DNA of 64,000 bases from Gammaproteobacteria bacterium. GTDB lineage: Bacteria; Pseudomonadota; Gammaproteobacteria; Pseudomonadales; Cellvibrionaceae. Both the position numbers and the translations under genes were made by a program. Location of the stretch: positions 34,955 to 98,954 of the forward strand of contig JAGKWY010000001.1 of the NCBI GenBank assembly GCA_021151625.1, written 5' to 3'. A model generated the notes under the pieces. It did no database searches and was not told the DNA's origin. It saw only the letters and a program-made list of their open reading frames with translations. Of this stretch, positions 52,715 through 62,800 are shown piece after piece (position 1 is the stretch's first letter; every line of letters starts with the position of its first letter).

Positions 52715-53542
52715 CTAGGCAGTGCGACGACGTGCTACGCACAAACCAAGCAGGCTGAGTGCGAGTAGCAGAACTGAGCTTGGCTCAGGCAGTTTAACCG
52801 GACGCTCAACTACTACTCCTTTGAGCTTGTAGTAGTCATTGCCTTTGGATTTGTCGATATTCGGGCCACTGAATACATTGCCAAAGTTGCTGTTATAGGC
52901 GCCGACCAACCAGTATTGTGAGGTGATCCCACCCTGATTGACTGCTCCGTTATTGGGACCATAGTCGACGTTGTAGTAGTTACCTACCAGTTGCCAGCCA
53001 TTGCCAATAAGGTCCTGCCATTTTTTCCCCAGTAATGAGCTGCTATCGAAGCTGGTACCGTTAAACGCAAGGATGGAAATATCGGTATCGGTTTGATACC
53101 AGCCAATATCCAAAGCGGTTAGCTTTACCATTTCATCAAAGGAGAGCAGGTGCATGTCGTAGTCACCCGCTTCATTATCAACCGCGTGGTTGGGCGTGTC
53201 GGTTTTTTCGACCCCAAGCCCGTCCCACTTGCCTACATAATCCTGTTCAATTGCTTCGTTCAGGCTGGTGGTAGTAGTGGTTTTCCACTCTTTACAGGCG
53301 CCTTTGCGGTCATATTTCTTACAGGTTTTCGTGGTGGTGGTTTTAATGCCATAAGACCAGCCGGTGACTGCCAGGCCGAGGTCTTCTTCTTCGTAGTTAT
53401 ATTGCATTGCGTAGGTACTATTAAAAATACCATTGCGGGAATCTGGAGATTTAAGATCAAAAGTAATTGGAGTTGCGTTGGCGGTGCCAACTATTCCAAG
53501 AGTAATCGCAAGCCCTGCGAGAGCGTTTTTTAGTGAGCACAT
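52715..53542 (-). CDS. PEP-CTERM surface protein
   Basis: 275 residues. Signal peptide (AGLAITLGIVGTANA). The C-terminus is a classical PEP-CTERM tail: LPEPSSVLLLALSLLGLCVA followed by RRRTA, so it should be cut by an exosortase and passed to the cell surface. The body has TKTCKKYDRKGACKEWKTTT, WYQTDTDISILAFNGTSF and VGAYNSNFGNVF, which recalls the XDP1-type exosortase substrates, though I am not sure. The matching exosortase is not in the window. Confidence 0.9.
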   Translation of the reverse strand: MCSLKNALAGLAITLGIVGTANATPITFDLKSPDSRNGIFNSTYAMQYNYEEEDLGLAVTGWSYGIKTTTTKTCKKYDRKGACKEWKTTTTTSLNEAIEQDYVGKWDGLGVEKTDTPNHAVDNEAGDYDMHLLSFDEMVKLTALDIGWYQTDTDISILAFNGTSFDSSSLLGKKWQDLIGNGWQLVGNYYNVDYGPNNGAVNQGGITSQYWLVGAYNSNFGNVFSGPNIDKSKGNDYYKLKGVVVERPVKLPEPSSVLLLALSLLGLCVARRRTA

Positions 53543-53713
53543 AGAGCAAAGTCCATTAAGTTGATTAAGTGGATTATGGTTGTTCTGTATTTAACCAATT
53601 AGCAATTCTCGCGCCACTCGACGTAAGTTATTGATTCTTTGTGTGATCTGCGTCTCATATTTTCGGTGTGTGGTTTTTAGTGTCAATTTTACCGACATAA
53701 AACGGCTGCCCAT

Positions 53714-53739
53714 AAAAAAAGCCCGGACATTGTCCGGGC
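53714..53739 (-). terminator. Rho-independent terminator of the antiporter gene
   Basis: GCCCGGA (53721-53727), 5-base loop, TCCGGGC (53733-53739), followed on the minus strand by seven T. It lies 40 bases past the antiporter stop. Confidence 0.9.
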
Positions 53740-53778
53740 CAAAGTGGGCGATAAACAGAGGGGGTACAACGATAGGGG

Positions 53779-55086
53779 TTAGGAGGCTTGTGCCTTGGCT
53801 GCGGCAGCAGTGTCTTCGCCATCGCCGACAACTGCGCCCAGTTCTCCGGTTTCACGGGCACGTTTGCCATATACGGCTTCAAACAGGGGGGATGCCATCA
53901 GGGTGGTTACCACTGCCATCAATACCATGATGGAGAAGAGGGCTGGGCCAATCACACCGGCTTGCAAGCCGATATTGATAATGATCAGTTCCATCAGGCC
54001 ACGCGCGTTCATCAGTGCGCCTATGCCCATGGCGGTACGGTTATCTGCACCGCACAAACGCGCTGCACCCCAGCAGGCAACACCTTTAGCAACCACGGAG
54101 CCGATCAAAATCACAGCGGCAATTGCCAGCAATTCAACGTTGTTAACCATGGTCAACTGGGTGTTAAGGCCGGAGTAGGTGAAGAACATTGGCAGCAGCA
54201 GGATAACAACAAAGGGTTCCAACTGGCGTTTCACTTCCTGGGTTAACTTGCCGCGCGGCATAACTGCGCCGAGCAGGAAACCGCCGAATACAGCGTGCAG
54301 GCCAATAGCATCAGCAGTAAACGCCGAGAGCATGAAGCACATTAATACTATGGCCAGCAGGGTTGGGCTTAAGGTCTGTTGTTTTCCCGCGGCGCGTGCC
54401 AGAGGCGCCAGAATTTTGGGGGCAACCAGAATCATAAAGGTGGCAAAGGCAACGCCACCGGCGATCGTTTTAATCGCTAATTCGGGACCGGCGCCAAAGG
54501 TGGCTAATACGATCGCCAATACACACCAGGCTCCTGCGTCATCAATTGCGCCAGCAGACAGGGACAGAGTGCCCAGTTTGGTTTGGCTCAGGCCGCGCTC
54601 GTGAATAATGCGCGCCAGCATTGGAAAGGCGGTGATTGCAATACAGGCGCCCATAAACAGTGTGGCGCTGAAGGTGGTTGCTTTCTCGGAGAAGAGGCCT
54701 GGTACTGTTAGTAACCAGGGGGTAATCGCAATTGCCACCAGGAAGGGGGCAGCCATACCCGATATAGATACTGCAGCTGCGCTTTTAATATTGGTTTTGA
54801 AGTGATCCGCGCGGAAACCAAGCCCTACCAGGAACATGTACATCCCTACACCCAATTGCGCGCCCACATAGAGCACGCCTTTCATTTCGGTCGGGAACAG
54901 GGCTTTTTGCAGTTCAGGCAAAAACAGGCCGAACAGCGATGGTCCAAGGATAACCCCGGCGATCATCTCCCCCACAACCTGGGGCTGGTGAAAATACTTT
55001 TGTCCTGCCCAGCCGACCAGGCGGCAGACAGCGAGGATGACAAACATTTGCAGGAAAAATACAACGGAGAGTTGGGCAATTGGCAT
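53779..55086 (-). CDS. CPA2-family cation:proton antiporter
   Basis: 435 residues, about twelve membrane segments. Features are QVVGEMIAGVILGPSLFGLF in the first half, GACIAITAFPMLARIIHERG and LSAGAIDDAGAWCVLAIVLA, with the Asp-Asp pair of the ion site, and GFLLGAVMPRGKLTQEVK. This is the KefB/NhaS-like sodium or potassium/proton exchanger family. No TrkA-N domain follows. Divergent from oxyR across a 223-base gap that includes an imperfect hairpin (AGTCCC at 55127, GGGACT at 55139) in its leader. Confidence 0.93.
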   Translation of the reverse strand: MPIAQLSVVFFLQMFVILAVCRLVGWAGQKYFHQPQVVGEMIAGVILGPSLFGLFLPELQKALFPTEMKGVLYVGAQLGVGMYMFLVGLGFRADHFKTNIKSAAAVSISGMAAPFLVAIAITPWLLTVPGLFSEKATTFSATLFMGACIAITAFPMLARIIHERGLSQTKLGTLSLSAGAIDDAGAWCVLAIVLATFGAGPELAIKTIAGGVAFATFMILVAPKILAPLARAAGKQQTLSPTLLAIVLMCFMLSAFTADAIGLHAVFGGFLLGAVMPRGKLTQEVKRQLEPFVVILLLPMFFTYSGLNTQLTMVNNVELLAIAAVILIGSVVAKGVACWGAARLCGADNRTAMGIGALMNARGLMELIIINIGLQAGVIGPALFSIMVLMAVVTTLMASPLFEAVYGKRARETGELGAVVGDGEDTAAAAKAQAS

Positions 55087-55186
55087 AGCTAAGTCCGCAT
55101 TCTAATAATTGTTGATAGTTGTTATGAGTCCCGCCGAAGGGACTTGTGGCCGGCTTATTAGAAATGGCTTTGTAGGGTGGGGGCAA

Positions 55187-55214
55187 TTTGAACGCCATAG
55201 AAATTGGCTATAGT
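55187..55214 (+). promoter_or_regulatory. oxyR promoter with OxyR-like half site
   Basis: -35 TTTGAA (55187-55192), 16-base spacer, -10 TATAGT (55209-55214). ATAG (55197-55200)-N7-CTAT (55208-55211), one half of the four-part OxyR site (ATAG-N7-CTAT twice), sits in the spacer and -10. The second half is not convincing. This would fit autorepression. Confidence 0.5.
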
Positions 55215-55309
55215 GTTTGCGGGGCTATTTTTTAACGATAGTTTTTTGCCTTATCGTCGGGATCTGTGCACACTGGTGCCAGGCTTTTTATCAAATTGTT
55301 TGTGCGTTT

Positions 55310-56275
55310 ATGACTCTCACCGAATTGCGTTACATAGTTATCCTCGCTGAAGAGCAGCATTTTGGCCGCACTGCCGAACGCTGCCATGTGAGCCAACCCA
55401 CCCTGAGTGTGGCAGTAAAAAAGCTGGAAGAAGAGTTGGGGGTAGAGTTATTCGAACGCACCAAGACCTGCGTAAAGCCCACGGTGATGGGTGAGCGCAT
55501 TGTTAGTCAGGCGAAAGCACTATTAGCGGGAACTGAAACTATCAAGGCTCTGGCTGAGGCGGGAAAAGATCAGCTGGGCAGCCCCCTGGCACTGGGCACT
55601 ATTTTCACCATGGGGCCTTATCTGCTGCCGCAATTAATTCCGCACCTGCAAAAACAGGTTCCTGGAATGCCACTGCTGGTGCAGGAGGATTACACCGAAA
55701 ACCTGCGCAAAAAATTGCGCGATGGAGTGTTGGACGTGATTCTGGTTTCCCTGCCATTTAGTGAGTCTGATGTAGTTACCCAGGAGTTGTTTGATGAGCC
55801 GTTGGTGCTGATTATGCCCCGAAACCATAGTCTGGCGCACAAGGCAGAAATTACCCTTGAGGACATCCAGCCACAGCAAATGTTGTTGATGGGGCAGGGG
55901 CATTGCCTGCGCGAGCAGGTGTTGACGCTGTGCCCGGCGTTGCGTGCTGATTTGCAAGATGGCGAATTAATTGCGCCACGCGCTGAGGGCAATAGTCTGG
56001 AAACGCTTCGCTATATGGTGGCTGCTGGGCTAGGCTTGAGCATATTGCCGCGCTCAGCTGCTGAGATAAGCTTGTGTCAGGCGAATCGTTTGGTGGCACG
56101 GCCCCTGGCGATTCCCGGTGGGCAGCGGCGTTTGGCGCTTGCCTGGCGGGCCAGCTTTCCGCGGCACAAGGCGATAGATGTGCTACGTAAAGCAATCCAG
56201 ACCTGTAGCGGTGCTTATTGGAATTTTACGACCGAGCCGGATGAAAACATGCAGACTATGTTGTCGGTTCGCTAG
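55310..56275 (+). CDS. oxyR: Hydrogen-peroxide sensing LysR regulator OxyR
   Basis: 321 residues from ATG 55310, which matches the family start MTLTELRYIVILAEEQHFGR; in-frame codons upstream add an unrelated 31 residues. The winged helix includes CHVSQPTLSVAVKKLEEELG. The redox pair is conserved: GHCLREQVLTLC gives Cys199 and Cys208, the same numbers as in E. coli OxyR, so peroxide sensing should work. It should control catalase and peroxidase genes outside this window and may regulate itself or the divergent antiporter. Confidence 0.95.
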   Translation: MTLTELRYIVILAEEQHFGRTAERCHVSQPTLSVAVKKLEEELGVELFERTKTCVKPTVMGERIVSQAKALLAGTETIKALAEAGKDQLGSPLALGTIFTMGPYLLPQLIPHLQKQVPGMPLLVQEDYTENLRKKLRDGVLDVILVSLPFSESDVVTQELFDEPLVLIMPRNHSLAHKAEITLEDIQPQQMLLMGQGHCLREQVLTLCPALRADLQDGELIAPRAEGNSLETLRYMVAAGLGLSILPRSAAEISLCQANRLVARPLAIPGGQRRLALAWRASFPRHKAIDVLRKAIQTCSGAYWNFTTEPDENMQTMLSVR

Positions 56276-56332
56276 CCAAACATGTTGGTGGTGCGCGAAT
56301 AACCTGTAAATGCTTTACGAGCAAATTGATTT

Positions 56333-57859
56333 ATGACGGCCAGTATTAATCCCCTGAAAAAAATTGTCATTCTCGGCGGCGGAACCTCCGGTTGGATTGC
56401 CGCCTCCATGCTGGCGGCGCATTTGAAGCCCGGCTTTTGTGAAATTGAATTGGTAGAGTCGGAGGAAATCGGTTCTATCGGTGTAGGTGAATCTACTATT
56501 CCCCCAGTGGTGCGCCTGGTCACCAGTCTGGGAATAGATGAGGAAGAATTTATTCGTGAGACTCAGGCCTGCTACAAACTCGGCATTAAATTTGTCGATT
56601 GGCGAGCAAAAAATGAATCCTATTTCCATCCCTACGGCACTCTGGGTAAACGCATCGGCTCCCAGGATTTTTATCAGTGCTGGTTGAAAGCAACCAAAGA
56701 AGGTGAAGCTTACGACCTGCAGGATTTTTCGCCCTGTGCAGTAATGGCCGCACAGGAGAAATTCTTCCTTCCTTCGCAGGCGATGAATACACCGATTGGC
56801 GGCGCTGGTTATGCAGTGCATTTGGATGCAAAACTGGTGGCGGCCTTTTTGCGCCGCTACGCCGAAGCGCGTGGTGTGGTGCGCAGTGAAGGCAATTGTG
56901 TGAATGTGTTTCGCAAAGATAATGGTTTTATCGATGCCATCGAATTGGCGGATGGGCGCAAAATTCAGGGTGATTTTTTTATTGATTGCTCGGGTTTTAA
57001 AGCGTTGCTTACCGAAAAGGCCATGGGGGTTGCGTTTGAAGATTGGTCACACTATTTGCCTTGTGATCGTGCTTATGTGGTGAAAACGGAAAAAGCCGGT
57101 TCGCGCATGCCTTATACTACCGCGACTGCACGTAAATCCGGGTGGGGCTGGCGGATTCCGCTACGCAACGGCACGGGGCATGGCTATGTTTATTCGAGTC
57201 GTTTTTGCACCGATGCTGAAGCCAAAACCACCTTGCTAAAAAATTTGGATGCGCCGCGCATTAATGATCCGCGTGTAATCAATTTTAATACCGGGCGACG
57301 CAAGGAATTTTGGAAAGATAATTGCCTGGCGCTGGGTTTGTCGGGCGGGTTTATCGAACCGCTGGAGTCAACGGCAATTCATTTAATTGCGCGCGGTATG
57401 GATTTCTTTTTGCGCTTTTTCCCTGATGCGGATTGCGAGCGCAGTTTGCAGCGCGAATACAATCGCCGCATGGCGGCAGATTATGAAGAGGTGCGCGACT
57501 TTATTGTGTTGCACTATTGTGCGACCAGGCGAGAGGACAGCGAATTCTGGCGCTGGTGCAAAACGATGGAATTGCCGGAGTCGTTGCAGGAGCGTATCGA
57601 GTTGTTTCGCGGGCATGGAATCTTGCGTGAAGACAATGACGAATTATTTCGCGCCGCTAGCTGGCAATCGGTGTTTGAAGGTATGGGAATTCGCCCGCAA
57701 AAATATAATCCGCGCGTAGATAATCTGGATTACCAGCAAATTAGCGAGACGTTAAAGCTCGCGCGCTCGGCCATTTTTAATATGGTAAAAAGTTTGCCTA
57801 GTCACGATGAATATCTGGCTGAGCATTACGGCCTTGAACCTGGCTCGCCGGAAAATTAA
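56333..57859 (+). CDS. Tryptophan-halogenase-like FAD-dependent enzyme
   Basis: 508 residues. FAD-binding GGGTSGW (15-21), the catalytic lysine Lys82 in YKLGIKFVDW as in PrnA, the halogenase WxWxIP motif in KSGWGWRIPL, and the active-site glutamate in GGFIEPLESTAIHL. It therefore has the residues needed to form hypochlorous acid and hand it on. A partner flavin reductase is not adjacent. In Cellvibrio-like bacteria such genes often accompany TonB-dependent transporters, so the natural substrate may not be tryptophan. Confidence 0.92.
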   Translation: MTASINPLKKIVILGGGTSGWIAASMLAAHLKPGFCEIELVESEEIGSIGVGESTIPPVVRLVTSLGIDEEEFIRETQACYKLGIKFVDWRAKNESYFHPYGTLGKRIGSQDFYQCWLKATKEGEAYDLQDFSPCAVMAAQEKFFLPSQAMNTPIGGAGYAVHLDAKLVAAFLRRYAEARGVVRSEGNCVNVFRKDNGFIDAIELADGRKIQGDFFIDCSGFKALLTEKAMGVAFEDWSHYLPCDRAYVVKTEKAGSRMPYTTATARKSGWGWRIPLRNGTGHGYVYSSRFCTDAEAKTTLLKNLDAPRINDPRVINFNTGRRKEFWKDNCLALGLSGGFIEPLESTAIHLIARGMDFFLRFFPDADCERSLQREYNRRMAADYEEVRDFIVLHYCATRREDSEFWRWCKTMELPESLQERIELFRGHGILREDNDELFRAASWQSVFEGMGIRPQKYNPRVDNLDYQQISETLKLARSAIFNMVKSLPSHDEYLAEHYGLEPGSPEN

Positions 57860-57905
57860 TCCGGCGAATCCTCGCCTGCTGCAAGATTGTTCATCTAACG
57901 CAAGA

Positions 57906-59069
57906 CTACTCACCTACCGCCAGATAGTGCCCATTCAAATAGCTGCCGCCTTCCACTTGCGCAATACTGTGAGAGGGATAGACCTCGCTCAGGTGCAGGC
58001 GCGTTTCGCGTTTCACCAGTCGCGTTTCATTGGTTTGATATTCGGTATTGGAACCAACCACTACGACTTGATACAAACTTAGTGTGTCCCCTGCATGCAA
58101 GCCGTTGTTGGCGCCGCCGTGTAATAAAATCTGTGCCTGTCCTGGCTGTGAGTCAATGCTCGCCATAAAGGGCTGGCAGTGAATAACTTGTGCTACTTCC
58201 TTGCTAATTTTTTTGGTTAGGCTTTTTATTTTTTTGCCGTAGTGTGTTTGGTAAAAAGCGGGCGAATCAAAACCGATAGGCTTACGTGTATTCCAAATAC
58301 CGGATGTGGAAAATTGTTTGCTCAACAATAGCTCGCCGGTAAAACCATCGCGCAATTGCACGGAAAGATTCAAAACCCGCGTGCGTTTATCAAACATTTT
58401 TATGTGGGTTATATCGTGAAAGGCATTGGCGGCCTGGCGATAGAGGTTAGGGTTATAGGTAGTGTTGGGGGCGGTCATGCTCATGTCTTCGATTGTGCCG
58501 CTCAACACAAATTGGGTGCGCGCTTGCCGTGCAATTTTTTGTGCCTGCTGTTTCAGCTGGCTATCGCTGAGTGTTGCAGCTGCAAAGCCAGCGTGCAAAA
58601 CCCCAGGGCCGATACTTTGGAAATTATCATTTAATTGTGCGCGAATCAGTGCGGGAATTTCGCTTTCGGCTGCAAACAAATTCCCGGCATTCGCTGTGTG
58701 CGGGTTGCCGCGCAAAAAACGGGTAACCACCAGGGATTTCTGCAGGTTGTTGTGATTGCCACTTTGATCGGGGCAGAGGTTGCCACTCAGGTATTGTGTG
58801 GTTTGTGTGGTGGGAGTTGTAGTGGTTTCAGGGGCGGTTGCTGGTGAGGTATTGCCGGGTAGTTCTGCTGTGCCCACGGTGACACTGTTATTTATGCTGG
58901 TATCGGTCGCGGCAGGTTTTGATTGGTAGGCGATATCGTCCGGCACAATGGAGGGGCCGGCCAGGCAAATGATACTTGTAATGGATGAACTGAATGTCAC
59001 AACCAGGGTCAACAGCAGGCGGTTGAGCTGGTTGGCGGTAATCTGTAATTTTGGTGTGTGTGAACCCAT
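57906..59069 (-). CDS. FlgT-like exported protein
   Basis: 387 residues. A hydrophobic N-terminal segment (LLLTLVVTFSSSITSIICLA) may be a signal peptide. A Thr/Pro-rich linker (residues ~75-95) precedes a domain with LVVTRFLRGNPHTANAGNLF, then ARQARTQFVLSGTIEDMS and LNLSVQLRDGFTGELLLSKQ, and a C-terminal domain with GGANNGLHAGDTLSLYQ. The middle and C-terminal parts match the FlgT family, which helps anchor flagellar rings. No other flagellar gene is in the window, so a flagellar role is not certain. Confidence 0.75.
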   Translation of the reverse strand: MGSHTPKLQITANQLNRLLLTLVVTFSSSITSIICLAGPSIVPDDIAYQSKPAATDTSINNSVTVGTAELPGNTSPATAPETTTTPTTQTTQYLSGNLCPDQSGNHNNLQKSLVVTRFLRGNPHTANAGNLFAAESEIPALIRAQLNDNFQSIGPGVLHAGFAAATLSDSQLKQQAQKIARQARTQFVLSGTIEDMSMTAPNTTYNPNLYRQAANAFHDITHIKMFDKRTRVLNLSVQLRDGFTGELLLSKQFSTSGIWNTRKPIGFDSPAFYQTHYGKKIKSLTKKISKEVAQVIHCQPFMASIDSQPGQAQILLHGGANNGLHAGDTLSLYQVVVVGSNTEYQTNETRLVKRETRLHLSEVYPSHSIAQVEGGSYLNGHYLAVGE

Positions 59070-59229
59070 GGCAGGCTCCGATGGTGAACAGGTATAGTGC
59101 TAAAAAAGGGGATACATATTTGTCGGCAGCGCTGCTTGTTTCTTTAATTTTCCCGCATCGACCAACCATATGTGGCTGGCTGTTTAAATAGGGTTCTGAT
59201 CAATAGTGTTAATAAAATGGATAACCTGC

Positions 59230-59685
59230 ATGAAGAAGATTGTTCTCTTATTGCCATTGGTGATATTGCTGGCCGCTGGTTGTGGCACCAGCGGGCGCAG
59301 TTATGTCGAGACCGAAATGGTGGAAACGCTGGAAGTGGAAATATTGCCCAACACCAGCAAGATGTTTACCTACCGTCTGCGCTGGCCGGAGGATCATATT
59401 CCCAGTCATATCCGGGTCGAGCGTGGCGGTGGCAGCCCCGAGCGCGAGTTTGAACGGGGCGGGGTAGATGTAGGGCGTGGCACCTATGAGCGATTGCTGG
59501 AAAATACAGCTTATGTTGTTGAGCATGCGGGCTATTGCCGCGAAGGTTTTTTTGAGTTGGATCGCAGTATCTCGCGCTATCACCTATGGGTGCGCGGCGA
59601 ATGCAAAGATGGTGCAACTGCAGAGGATCAAAAGACTTTTGGTGCAAGACAAACTCTGGGGCCAGAGCGCTGGGGGCAGAAGTGA
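59230..59685 (+). CDS. Putative lipoprotein, unknown function
   Basis: 151 residues from ATG 59230, which starts the signal MKKIVLLLPLVILLAAGC; the lipobox is AAGC (Cys18). An upstream in-frame start would add eight residues. The mature protein has FTYRLRWPEDHIPSHIRVER and YVVEHAGYCREGFFELDRSI. It is basic-acidic mixed, with two further cysteines (YCREG, GECKDG). I recognise no family. Divergent from the FlgT-like gene. Confidence 0.72.
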   Translation: MKKIVLLLPLVILLAAGCGTSGRSYVETEMVETLEVEILPNTSKMFTYRLRWPEDHIPSHIRVERGGGSPEREFERGGVDVGRGTYERLLENTAYVVEHAGYCREGFFELDRSISRYHLWVRGECKDGATAEDQKTFGARQTLGPERWGQK

Positions 59686-59761
59686 TTAGGTTTTATTCGG
59701 GTGCGTTTGTTTTTGCACCCGATTGACTTCTCAATCGACTATTAACGCCCCGTCTCTTATC

Positions 59762-59790
59762 TTGCCAATGCCCCTCCAAGCGGGTAATAT
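59762..59790 (+). promoter_or_regulatory. Sigma-70 promoter upstream of truncated gltB
   Basis: TTGCCA (59762-59767), 17-base spacer, TAATAT (59785-59790). Predicted start of transcription is near 59797. The promoter looks intact although the coding sequence behind it has lost its 5' part. Confidence 0.65.
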
Positions 59791-59842
59791 CCTGCGCCCA
59801 TTTGCCTAGCCTCTGGATACCAGGGGCTTTTTTGTCTGGGAT

Positions 59843-62800
59843 GTGATTTGGCGCGGCTTTCGCATCTCAGAAGAACTGACCAAACAAGGTTTGGTGGTTG
59901 CCGGTTGGCGCTTGATCCCAACGGATCCGGAGTGCCTGGGGCCAATCGCCCTGAAGTCGCTACCGACTTTTAATCATGTCTTTGTTAACAATACTGATCT
60001 GTCGATTGAACAGGTCAACTCCAAGTTATTTGTTGCACGTCGTAAGGCGGAAATCCGCTTGGCGGGCGACAAGAGCTTTTATGTGGCTAGCCTGAGCACC
60101 GGTATCCTTTCCTATAAGGGCTTGATGATGCCGGTAGACTTGCCGCGCTTCTTCTCTGATTTGGCGGATGAGCGTCTGGAAACGGCGATCTGCGTATTCC
60201 ACCAGCGTTTCTCTACCAACACCATGCCAGTGTGGCCACTGGCGCAGCCGTTCCGCATGTTGGCGCACAACGGCGAGATCAACACCATTGTGGGTAACCG
60301 CAACTGGTCTGTTGCCCGTACACCAAAATTCATCACCCCATTGTTGCCTGAGTTGCAAGAGCTCAAGCCGCTGGTGAATCGTACCGGTTCTGACTCATCC
60401 AGCCTGGACAACATGCTGGAGATCCTTACCCTGGGCGGTATGGAACTGCATCGCGCTATTCGTATGCTGGTGCCGCCGGCATGGCAGAATGTGGAGAACA
60501 TGGATCCGGATCTACGTGCGTTCTACGAATACAACTCTATGCATATCGAGCCTTGGGATGGCCCAGCTGGCTTGGTAATTACTGATGGTCGCTACGCGGT
60601 TTGTACCCTTGATCGCAACGGCTTGCGTCCGTCCCGCTGGGTAATCACCAAAGACGACATGATTACTGTGGCCTCGGAAGTGGGCGTGTACACCTATGAT
60701 CCGGCGGATGTAGTTGCCAAAGGTCGTCTCGGCCCAGGTCAGATCATGTCGATCGACACCTTGAATGGCACCCTGCATAACACCCAGGATATCGACAACC
60801 AACTCAAGTCGAGCAAGCCTTACAAGCAATGGCTGAAAGAGCGCGCGCTGCGCGTTGAATCGACACTCAATACCGATGCCAAAGAAAACGGTTTGGAAGG
60901 TATTGAGCTGAAAGCCAATATGAAGATGTTCCAGGTCAGCTTTGAAGAGCGCGACCAGCTGTTACGTCCACTGGCTGAAGGTGGTCAGGAAGCCGTTGGT
61001 TCCATGGGTGATGATACCCCGATGGCGGTTTTGTCTCGTCAGCAACGTTCGCTGTACGACTATTTCCGCCAGCAGTTTGCGCAGGTAACCAACCCTCCAA
61101 TCGACCCATTGCGCGAAGCGATTGTTATGTCGCTGGAAACTTGCCTCGGTCGTGAGTTGTCGGTTTACGAAGAGCACGCTGATCACGCTGACCGCGTAAT
61201 CCTCAGCTCGCCAGTGCTGTCACCAGAGAAATTCCGTGGCTTGATGGCGCTGAAGCGTCCGGGTTACGACCAGCAAAAATTTTCGCTCTACTACAGCCCG
61301 GAAACCACTAACCTGAAAGCGGCTTTGAGCAAGCTTTGTGATGATGTGGCTGCTGCTGTTAAATCAGGCAAAGTACTGATCGTATTGAGCGATGCTGGTT
61401 TCAGCAAAGGCCAACTGCCTATCCACGCCTTGTTGGCTGTGGGTGCTGTACATCAGCATTTGACCAATGTCGGCCTGCGTTGCGAATCCAACCTTATTGC
61501 TGAAACCGCTACGGCACGCGATCCGCATCAGGTTGCTGCTTTGATTGCCTACGGTGCGACAGCAGTTTATCCATATCTGAGCTACCACGTTCTCAACGAC
61601 TTGATTGAGACCGGCGAATTGCTCAGCGATGTGGATTCAGCTTACAAAAACTATCGCAAAGGTATCGATAAGGGCTTGCTGAAAATCTTGTCGAAGATGG
61701 GTATTTCCACTATTACCTCCTACCGCGGCGCGCAGTTGTTCGAAGCCATTGGCTTGTCGCAAGAAGTGGTCAATACCTGCTTTGAAAGCACACCAAGCCG
61801 TATCGGCGGTGCGCGCTTCGAAGAACTGGAAGCGGACCAGAAAATTATTGCCCAAACTGCCTGGTTGGATCGCAAGCCGATTATCCAGGGCGGTTTACTC
61901 AAGTATGTACATGGTTCTGAATACCATGCGTACAACCCGGATGTAGTGCAAACGCTGCAGAAAGCAGTGCAAAGTGGTAACTACGCGTTGTGGCGTAACT
62001 ATGCTGATATCGTGAACAAGCGTCCGGTAGCAATGTTGCGTGACTTGCTGGCGATTCGTGAAGATGCTTGCAAACCGGTTCCGTTATCCGAAGTTGAACC
62101 TATCGAAAGCGTAATCAAGCGCTTTGACTCGGCGGGTATGTCGCTCGGAGCTCTGTCACCTGAAGCGCACGAAGCCTTGGCTGAAGCCATGAACCGTTTG
62201 GGGGGGCGCTCCAACTCGGGTGAAGGTGGCGAAGATCCAGCGCGTTACGGCACTATCAAGACCTCCAAAATCAAGCAAGTGGCGTCTGGCCGTTTCGGTG
62301 TAACACCGGCTTATCTAGTGAATGCGGAAGTACTGCAAATTAAAGTCGCCCAGGGAGCAAAACCCGGTGAAGGTGGCCAGCTGCCCGGCGGTAAAGTGAA
62401 TGCGTTGATTGCGCGTCTGCGTCACTCGGTTCCCGGTGTGACCCTGATTTCGCCACCGCCACACCACGATATCTATTCGATTGAAGACTTGGCGCAACTG
62501 ATTTATGACTTGAAACAAGTCAACCCTGATGCGTTGGTATCGGTGAAGCTGGTATCACGTCCAGGCGTAGGGACTATCGCTGCCGGTGTGGCCAAGGCTT
62601 ATGCCGACCTTATCACTATCTCCGGTTATGACGGCGGTACCGCGGCGAGCCCGTTGACCTCGATTAAATACGCTGGTTCACCGTGGGAATTGGGTCTGTC
62701 CGAGACTCACCAAACCCTGCGTGCCAATGACCTGCGCGATAAAGTTCGTGTACAAACTGACGGTGGTTTGAAAACCGGTCTGGACGTTGTGAAAGCCGCG

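Noticed and set aside
53788..55092. Several plus-strand frames opposite the antiporter gene
   Set aside because: The minus strand encodes a full CPA2 antiporter; the plus frames have no family resemblance.
55235..55257. ACGATA/TATCGT inverted repeat as part of the OxyR site
   Set aside because: Spacing of ATAG and CTAT words here is not seven bases, so it does not fit the OxyR pattern.
59698..59721. Hairpin CGGGTGC/GCACCCG after the lipoprotein gene as a terminator
   Set aside because: The stem is followed by mixed sequence with no T-run; it may be a terminator of another type but cannot be supported.
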